DNA of 6,384 bases from Chlamydiota bacterium (GCA_011065065.1 JAAKFL010000111.1:1-6384); one strand, 5' to 3'; positions 1 through 6,372 are shown, numbered from the stretch's first letter. The notes: generated from the letters alone by a model not told the origin. Numbers and translations: made by a program.

Positions 1-24
1 GACTAGATTAATTGACATTAGTCT

Positions 25-54
25 GTTTCTTCGCGTTTCTTCGCGATCTTCGCG
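25..54. repeat. Short CTTCGCG-rich tandem repeat
   Basis: The 10-bp unit GTTTCTTCGC occurs twice perfectly (25-34 and 35-44), followed by a degenerate third copy, GATCTTCGC (45-53). The core CTTCGCG is found at 29-35, 39-45 and 48-54. The stretch is followed by GTTAAAT and lies in non-coding sequence beyond the nadK end. Similar runs of near-10-bp CGCGAAGA/TCTTCGCG units are, from memory, common in intergenic regions of diverse bacteria as dispersed short repeats. Whether this copy belongs to such a family cannot be decided from one copy. Confidence 0.6.
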
Positions 55-119
55 GTTAAATTTATAAGCCATTTACACCAAAATAAACATATCGCTACTT
101 ACATGAAATATCCGAAAGT

Positions 120-134
120 CGAGACTGTGTCTCG
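120..134. other. Small perfect hairpin downstream of nadK
   Basis: CGAGAC, loop TGT, then GTCTCG forms a perfect 6-bp stem that begins 33 bp past the nadK stop. G-U wobbles could lengthen it slightly. In the direction of the operon (minus strand) a run of nine T (140-148 on the plus strand) precedes the stem instead of following it, so it is not a canonical intrinsic terminator. It could be an mRNA 3'-end structure or a weak terminator. No better terminator is visible in 1-167. Confidence 0.3.
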
Positions 135-167
135 GTGGTAAAAAAAAATTAGAATTGTTGTTTAAAA

Positions 168-1010
168 TCACGCTCGCATTTTCCCCGTCCACCCCAATTT
201 GGTGCGAAGAGTGGCGAAATAATCGTGCCGCTTAAGACAAACAACTCGAAACTTTCTATCAGAAAAGCGAACAGTGAAGACTTCTCCTGTCTTCATGCTG
301 TGGATCGAAAATCCATCATTGGAGACCTCAACCGGCATCGCCTCGCTTAGAAATTGGACCTGAACGTCCACTTCTGGGCGAATCACAATCGGACGGTTGG
401 AAATTGTATGAGCATTGATCGGCGTAATCACCAACGCGGGGATTCCAGGCTCAACAATGGGCCCTCCCGCGGCTAATGAGTAAGCGGTGGAGCCGCATGG
501 AGTCGCGATAATGACTCCGTCCGCTGAAAACGTATTGAGATAGTCGCCGTCAACATGGATCGCTAAATCAACAAGACTGGGGTTCTTGGCTCTATGGATG
601 ACCATGTCATTCACAGCGGAAAAGATATCTCCGTGAATGGTCTCTCCCTCAATCATCATCCTTTCAAGAACTTTCCCTTCGCCGTTGATTAATTCCTGCA
701 AGCTGGGATAAATCTCAGGAATTGGAACATCAGCCAGGAATCCTAAACTCCCTAAATTAATCCCTAAAATCGGAGCCTCAAGCTCGGGATGTTTGTGCAA
801 AATCCGAAGGATGGTTCCGTCTCCACCCAAGGAAATGAGATAGTCAATTGTCTTGGGATTGACAGATGAAAGTTTGTCGCATTCAATGATTTTGGCTTCT
901 TCGTCTTCAACAACAACTGTCACGCCTTCTCTATGCAGAAATTCTTTAATTCCAAGAGCAATGCTTTTGGATTGGTGTTTTTGAATATTAGGAAAAAGAG
1001 CGATGATCAT
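168..1010 (-). CDS. nadK: NAD kinase (ATP-NAD kinase)
   Basis: This cytosolic enzyme phosphorylates NAD to NADP and is the only route to NADP in most bacteria. The 280-residue product has the usual family length and all landmark motifs: GGDG at residues 62-65 with the catalytic aspartate (D64), the NLGSLGFL segment at 85-92, ND at 134-135, the TPxGSTAY...AGGPI nucleotide-binding block at about 170-185, and HTISNRPIVI at 201-210. The ATG at 1010 is chosen because a GAGG Shine-Dalgarno (1020-1023) sits 9 nt upstream inside the end of dxs. The dxs stop lies only 6 bp before the start, so nadK is the last gene of the xseA-xseB-dxs-nadK operon and is probably translationally coupled to dxs. NADPH is used by Dxr, the enzyme after Dxs, so the pairing makes metabolic sense, although that link is inferred. 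No truncation or missing key residue is seen. Confidence 0.96.
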   Translation of the reverse strand: MIIALFPNIQKHQSKSIALGIKEFLHREGVTVVVEDEEAKIIECDKLSSVNPKTIDYLISLGGDGTILRILHKHPELEAPILGINLGSLGFLADVPIPEIYPSLQELINGEGKVLERMMIEGETIHGDIFSAVNDMVIHRAKNPSLVDLAIHVDGDYLNTFSADGVIIATPCGSTAYSLAAGGPIVEPGIPALVITPINAHTISNRPIVIRPEVDVQVQFLSEAMPVEVSNDGFSIHSMKTGEVFTVRFSDRKFRVVCLKRHDYFATLRTKLGWTGKMRA

Positions 1011-1016
1011 TTTGCA

Positions 1017-2915
1017 TTACCTCACTTCAGAAAGATTCTCCACTTCAGCAAAGGAAAAATGTTCGAGAATGCGATTTGTTACTTTCTCCGGAGTTAACCC
1101 CAGCTCGTCAATCACACTGGCATAATCGCCATGCTCGATAAATCGCTCCGGTATCCCCAGGTTCAGAATCTCACATCCGCTAAACCCTTGTTGAACCAGC
1201 GCATTGTTCACTACAGATCCAAGTCCCGATGTGACTGAGTGTTCCTCCAATGTCACGATCTGATTGTGAGTCAACATCAGCTTATTTAGTAACTCATAAT
1301 CAAATGGTTTCACGAAAATAGGATCCATCACAGTTGCGGTAATCCCCTGGTCAAGCAGACTCTCTCGTACTTCCATTGCAGTTTTATTCATATGTCCCAA
1401 AGAAATAATTAGCAAGCCTCGGCCCTCTGCCAAGATTTCTCCCTTTCCACATTCTCTAAGTTGCAGAGGCTGAGTGGCATCCTCGGTGGCCATATTGGGG
1501 TAGCGGATGGCGGTGGGGTGCCCATATGAAAAGGCTGATTGAAGAAGTTCTCGCAGCAGCTGCCCATCTCGAGGCTGGCTGATCACCATATTGGGCATGG
1601 CGTTCATAAAAGAAATGTCGTAGATCCCATGATGTGTCGATCCATCTGCGGCTGAAAGGCCTCCGCGATCCAAAGCGAAGACAACCGGGAGCTTTTGCAG
1701 ACAAACATCGTGAAAGAGGTTGTCTAATCCACGATGTAAAAAAGTGGCATAAATGGAACAGACTACTTTTGATTTCTTTCGATAAGCCAGCCCTCCGGAA
1801 AATGTCACCGCATGTGACTCTGCAATGCCCACATCCATGCCCCGGTCGGGATACTTTTCAAAAAATGCGTCCAAACAAGAGCCATAAGACATGGCGGGCG
1901 TCACCACAACGATGGAAGGGTCTTGATCGGCCATTTCCAATATTTGCTTTCCAAAGATTTTGGGGAATGTCGGCTTTTTCGATGAAGCTGGAAGAAATTT
2001 TCCGGTCACTTTATCAAAGGGCTTGGCACCGTGATGGGTAACAGGACTTTTGACCGCTTCGTTCATGCCGTGACCTTTATTTGTACAGACATGGATAAGA
2101 ACGGGGTTGTCGGAATCTTTGATCCCTTCAAAGATTTCGATTAAGCTTTGGATGTCGTGTCCATTAATAGGACCAATGTACGAAAGACCAAAGAACTCCA
2201 ATAACGCTGCGGAGCTGAAATAATTCTTCAACGATCGAATGAATTTTCTCCCTTGCCGTGTGATGCTTTTCCCTAATGGGATCTTTTCTAAAAAACGATC
2301 AACTTTGTGATGCATGCGGTGCATGCGTGGATTGCTGATCAGGCGACTGAGGATTTTTGTGATATTGCCCACATTCTTTGAAATGGACATCCGGTTGTCA
2401 TTCAAAATAATCACAAATTTCTTGCGGTCTCGGCCCAAATTATTCAAAGCCTCAAGCGACATCCCACAAGTCAACGTGGCATCGCCAATCACCGGGATTA
2501 CATAAAAGTCTTCGTCATTCAAATCGCGTGTTTTGGCGACTCCTAAACTTAACGACATCGCAGTTCCTGCATGGCCGGCATGAAAATGATCGTGAGGGGA
2601 CTCGTTCGGATGGCTAAATCCGCAAAGCCCTTCGTATTGACGGATGGTGTCAAAGCGATCATTGCGCCCCGTCAAAATTTTGTGGACGTAAGTCTGATGA
2701 CTGACATCCCACATCATTTTGTCTGTGGGGGAGTCAAAGACTTTGTGCAATGCCAAGGTGAGCTCGACGACCCCCAAATTGGAAGCCAAATGGCCTCCGT
2801 TTTTCGACATCACATCAATGATCCGTTGACGGATTTCTTGGCTCAATCGCGTCAGCTCCTCAACGGATAAAGACTTGAGATCTTTTGGGCTGTGAATTTT
2901 CGATAATATCGTCAT
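1017..2915 (-). CDS. dxs: 1-deoxy-D-xylulose-5-phosphate synthase
   Basis: This thiamine-diphosphate enzyme condenses pyruvate and glyceraldehyde 3-phosphate to DXP, the first step of the MEP pathway to isoprenoids, and acts in the cytosol as a homodimer. The 632-residue length is typical. Visible landmarks are GHLASNLG (41-48, with H42 matching the active-site histidine of E. coli H49), HAGHAGTAMS (112-121), the ThDP/Mg site from GD (144-145) to NDN (172-174) followed by MSIS, GPINGHD (248-254), the catalytic glutamate in GIAESHAV (E366), DRGG plus DGSTHHG (416-430), and the substrate-binding IRYP (470-473). The ThDP block reads GDATLTCG where many homologues have GDGAxTGG; this is probably lineage variation. 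The ATG overlaps the xseB stop as ATGA, and only a weak Shine-Dalgarno precedes it, so coupled translation is likely. There is no ispA between xseB and dxs, unlike many Proteobacteria. Confidence 0.97.
   Translation of the reverse strand: MTILSKIHSPKDLKSLSVEELTRLSQEIRQRIIDVMSKNGGHLASNLGVVELTLALHKVFDSPTDKMMWDVSHQTYVHKILTGRNDRFDTIRQYEGLCGFSHPNESPHDHFHAGHAGTAMSLSLGVAKTRDLNDEDFYVIPVIGDATLTCGMSLEALNNLGRDRKKFVIILNDNRMSISKNVGNITKILSRLISNPRMHRMHHKVDRFLEKIPLGKSITRQGRKFIRSLKNYFSSAALLEFFGLSYIGPINGHDIQSLIEIFEGIKDSDNPVLIHVCTNKGHGMNEAVKSPVTHHGAKPFDKVTGKFLPASSKKPTFPKIFGKQILEMADQDPSIVVVTPAMSYGSCLDAFFEKYPDRGMDVGIAESHAVTFSGGLAYRKKSKVVCSIYATFLHRGLDNLFHDVCLQKLPVVFALDRGGLSAADGSTHHGIYDISFMNAMPNMVISQPRDGQLLRELLQSAFSYGHPTAIRYPNMATEDATQPLQLRECGKGEILAEGRGLLIISLGHMNKTAMEVRESLLDQGITATVMDPIFVKPFDYELLNKLMLTHNQIVTLEEHSVTSGLGSVVNNALVQQGFSGCEILNLGIPERFIEHGDYASVIDELGLTPEKVTNRILEHFSFAEVENLSEVR
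1020..1023 (-). promoter_or_regulatory. Ribosome binding site for nadK
   Basis: GAGG on the minus strand lies within the last codons of dxs, 9 nt before the nadK ATG at 1010. It fixes that ATG rather than the ATG at 1015-1017, which overlaps the dxs stop but is in a different frame. Confidence 0.6.
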
Positions 2916-3163
2916 AAAGGTTCAGTTTGAGGATTTCCACTTGAGTCTAATGCCAAGTCTCCTTGACGAGACTTAATCAACTTCTCCACCTTCTGTTCTG
3001 CAGAGGCTAAACGTTTGTTGCAGGAGGTGATTAATGCGTTGGCTTCCTCGAACATCTTCAGGGAATCATCTAAAGAAATATTCCCAGAATTCATCTTTTC
3101 AAGAATTTTTTCCAAACGCTTGACAGCTTCCTCAAATCCCATTTCATTGAATTTTTTCGTCAC
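2912..3163 (-). CDS. xseB: Exodeoxyribonuclease VII small subunit
   Basis: Small subunit of exonuclease VII, which with XseA degrades single-stranded DNA in both directions to oligonucleotides during repair. The protein is 83 residues from the chosen start, the normal size for XseB (about 60-85). It shows the family pattern: GFEEAVKRLEKILEKMNSG, then SLDDSLKMFEEA, then a cysteine-containing helix ending in AEQKVEKLI; the fold is a helical hairpin that binds the coiled-coil arm of XseA. Three starts are possible: TTG at 3181, GTG at 3163 and ATG at 3142. The GTG is preferred because a strong AAGGAGAGG lies 6 nt upstream, whereas the ATG has no Shine-Dalgarno. The GTG start overlaps the end of xseA by 20 bp, and the stop overlaps the dxs start by 4 bp. 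The C-terminal tail (about the last 15 residues) is poorly conserved in type. Confidence 0.93.
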   Translation of the reverse strand: MTKKFNEMGFEEAVKRLEKILEKMNSGNISLDDSLKMFEEANALITSCNKRLASAEQKVEKLIKSRQGDLALDSSGNPQTEPL

Positions 3164-4523
3164 GAGATTCCTCTCCTTCAATCACTTCATCGACATGGGC
3201 AAGCGCCTGGCCATCAGACACTAACATCCTTACTTTCTGTTGCTTCTGCATTGACTTCACTGAAGTTATAACCGATCCATCTTTTTCGTCAAAGAGAATA
3301 CTATATCCCCTTTTTAAAAGATTTTTTGGATCAATCGCTTCCATCGTTTCAGTGATACTGCGCAGCTTCTGCCTAAGAACCAAGAGATGGTGCTTTTCCG
3401 CTTGAAAGATCGCTTTTTCAAGCGAAGAAAATTTTTGTTGATAATGAATAATTTGAGTGATGGGATTGAGCGCTTCCAATTGCCGGCGAATGCCTTCAAG
3501 CTGTAATTTTTTCTGTTGATGGTACTGACGAGCTGCCCGATTCATTTGGTCCTTGAGATCGTCCACTTTTTGCATCCAATTCCCTAATAGGTAATAAGGG
3601 CTGGCTAAAGCGGGTTGCCGGATAATGCTTTCGATCTGATGTTTGCCGTGACGGATGATATTTTTGAGATTTTGTATCAATTGTTGCTCGCATTGCAGCA
3701 CATGTTTTTGGAGCTGTTCTTTTTCGGCGATCACAAGCTCTGCTGCGGCGGACGGAGTTGGGGCTCTCACATCGGCAACATATTCGGCGATGGTGTGGTC
3801 GGTTTCGTGGCCTACGGCACAGATTACAGGGATTTTGCTGTGAAAGATGGCGCTCGCCACTACCTCTTCGTTGAACGCCCAAAGATCTTCGATGGATCCT
3901 CCGCCTCGCCCTGCAATGATCACATCGACAAGGGAGTGATCATTCATTTGTTGGATCGCACTCGCAATCTCTTCAGCAGAGCCTTCTCCCTGAACTTTCA
4001 CTGGGTTTAAAATGATGTGGAGTCCTGCAAAACGGCGATTGAGGACCTTGAGCATATCTTGAAAGGCGGCTCCGGTGGGACTGGTCACAATGCCCACTTT
4101 TTTTGGCATGTGGGGGAGCGGTTTTTTATGATCTTTTGAAAACCAACCTCGTCGATGGATTTCAATTTTCAGCTGTTCCAGCTTGAGCAATAATTCTCCC
4201 AATCCCACAGGAGACAGCTCTCGCACAACAATTTGATAGTTGCCACGCGGCGCATAAACAGAGATGTCTCCCTTGACGACGACTTGATCGCCAGATTTTG
4301 GAAGTTTGCGGAGTTTGGAGGCGTGGCCATAAAACATCACAGCGCTGATTTGAGAATTACTATCTTTCAGGGAAAAGTAGAGATGGCCGGAAGATTGCTG
4401 CTTGAAATTACTCACTTCCCCTTGGAGGGTAATATTGGTGAACGCTGGTTCCAACGTATTTTTAATTTTAGAAGTCAGCTGTGAAACTGTCAGAGCGTCT
4501 TGTGTGAGGGATGATTGAGTCAT
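3144..4523 (-). CDS. xseA: Exodeoxyribonuclease VII large subunit
   Basis: Catalytic subunit of exonuclease VII, a metal-independent single-strand DNA exonuclease that works with several XseB subunits. From the ATG at 4523 the protein is 459 residues, close to E. coli XseA (456). The N-terminal OB-fold spans about residues 10-105 (LTVSQLTSKIK, QGEVSNF, SSGHLYFSLKD, VVVKGDISVYAPRGNYQ). The catalytic domain follows, with KKVGIVTSPTGAAFQDML (141-158), AGRGGGSIEDLWAFNEE (204-220) and GHETDHTIAEYVADVRAPTPSAAAEL (238-263). A long glutamine-, lysine- and arginine-rich coiled coil comes next (about 264-395), then the C-terminal NLLKRGYSIL block (401-410). The open frame extends 14 codons upstream to a TTG at 4565, but the ATG fits the family N-terminus better. 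No Shine-Dalgarno precedes the ATG, and a promoter-like pair lies just upstream. This is the first gene of the four-gene operon. Confidence 0.95.
   Translation of the reverse strand: MTQSSLTQDALTVSQLTSKIKNTLEPAFTNITLQGEVSNFKQQSSGHLYFSLKDSNSQISAVMFYGHASKLRKLPKSGDQVVVKGDISVYAPRGNYQIVVRELSPVGLGELLLKLEQLKIEIHRRGWFSKDHKKPLPHMPKKVGIVTSPTGAAFQDMLKVLNRRFAGLHIILNPVKVQGEGSAEEIASAIQQMNDHSLVDVIIAGRGGGSIEDLWAFNEEVVASAIFHSKIPVICAVGHETDHTIAEYVADVRAPTPSAAAELVIAEKEQLQKHVLQCEQQLIQNLKNIIRHGKHQIESIIRQPALASPYYLLGNWMQKVDDLKDQMNRAARQYHQQKKLQLEGIRRQLEALNPITQIIHYQQKFSSLEKAIFQAEKHHLLVLRQKLRSITETMEAIDPKNLLKRGYSILFDEKDGSVITSVKSMQKQQKVRMLVSDGQALAHVDEVIEGEESRDEKIQ
3170..3178 (-). promoter_or_regulatory. Strong Shine-Dalgarno that sets the xseB start
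   Basis: AAGGAGAGG on the minus strand, 6 nt before GTG at 3163 (the GGAG core is about 9 nt away), lies inside the last codons of xseA. It is the best ribosome binding site in the operon and argues for the GTG start of xseB. It would be part of the coding sequence if the upstream TTG (3181) were used. Confidence 0.6.
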
Positions 4524-4529
4524 GTGGCT

Positions 4530-4559
4530 ATTATGTCTGCGTGCGCCGTTTTTTTTCAA
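4530..4559 (-). promoter_or_regulatory. Putative sigma-70-type promoter of the xseA operon
   Basis: On the minus strand, TTGAAA (4559-4554) is followed after 18 nt by CATAAT (4535-4530); each hexamer matches consensus at 5 of 6 positions. The expected transcription start, about 7 nt past the -10 box, falls at or next to the A of the xseA ATG (4523). This would give a leaderless or near-leaderless mRNA and fits the absence of a Shine-Dalgarno. Such pairs also arise by chance, so this is a prediction only. An upstream promoter using the TTG start at 4565 cannot be excluded. Confidence 0.35.
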
Positions 4560-4598
4560 ACACAAGTTTTGACCCCCGTTGAGTCTATTAACGAAAAA

Positions 4599-4627
4599 TT
4601 AACAAACACTTTATCTTAAGTTATTTT
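4599..4627 (+). promoter_or_regulatory. Putative promoter of the RasGEF-like gene
   Basis: TTAACA (4599-4604, 5 of 6 to the -35 consensus), a 17-nt spacer, then TATTTT (4622-4627, 4 of 6 to the -10 consensus). The predicted start would be near 4634, leaving a leader of about 56 nt that contains the inverted repeat at 4647-4670 and the Shine-Dalgarno. The region is so AT-rich that chance matches are likely. Confidence 0.3.
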
Positions 4628-4646
4628 TTTTGTTTTTAAATCACAA

Positions 4647-4670
4647 TTAGTAAATGACAAAAATTACTAA
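4647..4670. repeat. 7-bp inverted repeat upstream of the RasGEF-like gene
   Basis: TTAGTAA (4647-4653) and its exact reverse complement TTACTAA (4664-4670) are separated by 10 bp, with half-site centres 17 bp apart. It lies 9 bp before the Shine-Dalgarno of the plus-strand gene. It could be a repressor operator or a weak leader hairpin, or a chance product of AT-rich sequence. Confidence 0.25.
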
Positions 4671-4678
4671 ATTTAACT

Positions 4679-4683
4679 AGGAG
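4679..4683 (+). promoter_or_regulatory. Shine-Dalgarno of the RasGEF-like gene
   Basis: AGGAG, 6 nt before the ATG at 4690, is a strong and well-spaced ribosome binding site. It confirms the start codon and shows the gene is translated independently of the divergent operon. Confidence 0.75.
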
Positions 4684-4689
4684 ACATCT

Positions 4690-6372
4690 ATGCGTATAAT
4701 GAATGGAAGAATACCTGCAGAGACAATAAGAATTGACTCGGGCACAGGATTTAAAGGAAAAGTAAAAAATTTCGGTATGATACTCGGAAGAAAAGCTGGT
4801 TTGATAAAAGAAAGCGATTTGAAGCTTCAACAACAATATATTGAGGTTGGATGTAAGGCTGATAATATTATCAAAAAGCTTCGGGCCGATAAGCACAACA
4901 CTTCAGCTAATGATATGGAGTCTATAAGGCGTTTTTGTAAGGAGGATGCTTCTCCAGACAAAGTAAGAAGTTTTATTAAAATTTTGAATAATACCGTTAA
5001 AATGGGGGTTATGAAACCTGAATACCGTGACACGGCGGTAGAAATTTTTGATTTGTCAATCAAACAGCAAAAAATTGCTAAAGAATTAGATAAGAGAGGA
5101 GTATCTGTATCCAACCCCGCTGGTGTTTTTGATAATGTTGAGGTGGGAACGGATATTAAAGAATTTGTTGATGGGCTATTCAATGGCTTTGATATGGAAG
5201 ACAGGCAGATAGAAGATGATGAAGTCCTCCCTGAAGGAGTAAAAACTATTACAAAAACTGTTGGAGAGGAAAGTGCTAGGATTTTACTGAAAACTGTGAC
5301 TAAAAAAGAGGCTCAAAAACATTTCAAGATTGCGGGAATGTTTATTCAAGATAAGAAAAATCTGCAACCGCTTGCAGTTGGAAAAGCTCTCATGAATGCT
5401 TACGACGATGAAGCAAAAGATAAGAAGAAAGTGATAAAGCTTCTAAAAGACTATGGTAATCATTTTCCTGATGTTTCCTTGTCTGCTCTCGATAAAATTT
5501 ATGTGACTGAAAAGAATCGTAAACTTCGAAAGGCCTTAAAGAAAGCCATGGCGGATATCTTAGAAATGAATAAAGAAGAGGTTGTACCCTTCTGTATGTT
5601 TTCAAAAGATAAAGATGCAAAGTCCCCTAAAAAATTTGGAGCTGAAATTGCCAGTTCGAAACTCGAACGAGGTTCAAAAGAGTGGAAAGCTAAGCTTAAA
5701 GAATTTTCAGACTTAATCATGTATAATGATGTCATGAACATGAAGAACTTTAACCCGGGAATCGACTTTCTGCCCCTTGAAGAGCGGCCTGATGGTTGTA
5801 AGTCTAAGTTAGATTTTGATGCGACCGAACTAAGTAATTCTATTACTTTGGCAATCATGCAACAAAGAAATCCAAAGAAAATGACTAAGGTGTATGACTT
5901 CTTTCTGGAAGTGATGAAGCATCTTAATGAACAAAAAGTCGGGGAAAGAAAAGGTGATGCTCAAGGTGTTAATATACTTATGGCTTCCTTGGCTCGACCT
6001 GCTCTCAGTCGTTTAGTAGATAGAGGTCAAATAACACCTGACGTAAGAGCCTTAAGAATCCTTGATTCTGAGATTTCAATTCAATCTGTAAACAATGCAA
6101 GAAGACAAGCAACTGCAAAAGCAGCAAATAAAGGTGTTTCATTGTATGTCGCTAATGAAAAAGGGGATATCAATACGATTTTACAAAACTCTGATCTAAG
6201 AGTTAGGCTCTTCATGTTGGCAGACAAAAAAGTTCCAGGCTATAATTCTTTAAAAGAGGATTTAAGGGCTTTTGATGTTAATGAACCAAAATTAAGATTA
6301 TCCCGCACACCTGGTGTAAATGAGGATAAATTGTATGAGTTGTCATATAAAATAGCGAAGAGAGGTGGTTGA
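4690..6372 (+). CDS. RasGEF-like domain protein, candidate host-targeted effector
   Basis: A 560-residue protein that I do not recognise as a named gene. It is rich in lysine and charged residues, probably mainly helical, with only four cysteines and no signal peptide or membrane segment. Residues 1-320 match no family I know; an acidic patch (DMEDRQIEDDE) lies at 168-178. Residues about 325-500 resemble the RasGEF (CDC25 homology) catalytic core by eye: a first helix block WKAKLKEFSDLI followed by FNPGIDFL, then LSNSITLAIM, NPKKMTKVYDFFLEVMKHLNE, VNILMASLARPALSRL, a NNARRQ segment, and GVSLYVANEKGDI in place of the usual PxxGVYLxDL. The catalytic helical hairpin after this is not clearly recognisable. 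In eukaryotes the domain loads GTP onto Ras-family GTPases; protist-associated bacteria such as Legionella carry RasGEF effectors. A secreted role here is inferred. The ATG has a strong Shine-Dalgarno. The gene is divergent from the operon and more AT-rich. An unrelated all-helical protein remains possible. Confidence 0.85.
   Translation: MRIMNGRIPAETIRIDSGTGFKGKVKNFGMILGRKAGLIKESDLKLQQQYIEVGCKADNIIKKLRADKHNTSANDMESIRRFCKEDASPDKVRSFIKILNNTVKMGVMKPEYRDTAVEIFDLSIKQQKIAKELDKRGVSVSNPAGVFDNVEVGTDIKEFVDGLFNGFDMEDRQIEDDEVLPEGVKTITKTVGEESARILLKTVTKKEAQKHFKIAGMFIQDKKNLQPLAVGKALMNAYDDEAKDKKKVIKLLKDYGNHFPDVSLSALDKIYVTEKNRKLRKALKKAMADILEMNKEEVVPFCMFSKDKDAKSPKKFGAEIASSKLERGSKEWKAKLKEFSDLIMYNDVMNMKNFNPGIDFLPLEERPDGCKSKLDFDATELSNSITLAIMQQRNPKKMTKVYDFFLEVMKHLNEQKVGERKGDAQGVNILMASLARPALSRLVDRGQITPDVRALRILDSEISIQSVNNARRQATAKAANKGVSLYVANEKGDINTILQNSDLRVRLFMLADKKVPGYNSLKEDLRAFDVNEPKLRLSRTPGVNEDKLYELSYKIAKRGG

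Larger units (their letters stand above)
4566..4689. other. AT-rich divergent intergenic region
   Basis: This stretch separates two divergently transcribed units. It holds T- and A-tracts (for example 4624-4631), the promoter-like hexamers for the plus-strand gene, the 7-bp inverted repeat and the ribosome binding site. No small open reading frame with a convincing ribosome binding site, no tRNA and no stable structured RNA was seen. Confidence 0.6.

Noticed and set aside
12..17. Perfect TTGACA as a -35 box
   Set aside because: No acceptable -10 box lies 15-19 nt downstream; the CTTCGCG repeat occupies that space.
1..23. GACTA...TAGTC inverted repeat at the left edge
   Set aside because: Only 5 bp of stem with a 13-nt loop; expected by chance and at a window boundary.
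1015..1017. ATG overlapping the dxs stop (TAATG) as a possible nadK start
   Set aside because: It is 7 nt from the nadK ATG and therefore in a different frame.
1634..2041. A 135-codon open frame on the plus strand inside dxs
   Set aside because: It lies entirely antisense to the well-conserved dxs, has no recognisable domain and is explained as a shadow of the coding frame.
2312..2328. Repeated GCATGC/TGCATGCG elements inside dxs
   Set aside because: They encode the Met-His-Arg-Met-His-His stretch of Dxs and are explained by coding sequence.
3145..3147. ATGA overlap at the xseA stop as a possible xseB start
   Set aside because: This ATG is not in the xseB frame; the GTG at 3163 has the ribosome binding site.
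3496..3882. A 128-codon open frame on the minus strand inside xseA
   Set aside because: It overlaps the catalytic domain of xseA in another frame; the translation is arginine- and serine-rich low-quality sequence without family features.
4827..5183. A 118-codon antisense frame in the RasGEF-like gene
   Set aside because: The serine- and leucine-rich translation is typical of the antisense of lysine- and glutamate-rich AT-rich coding sequence, and there is no ribosome binding site.
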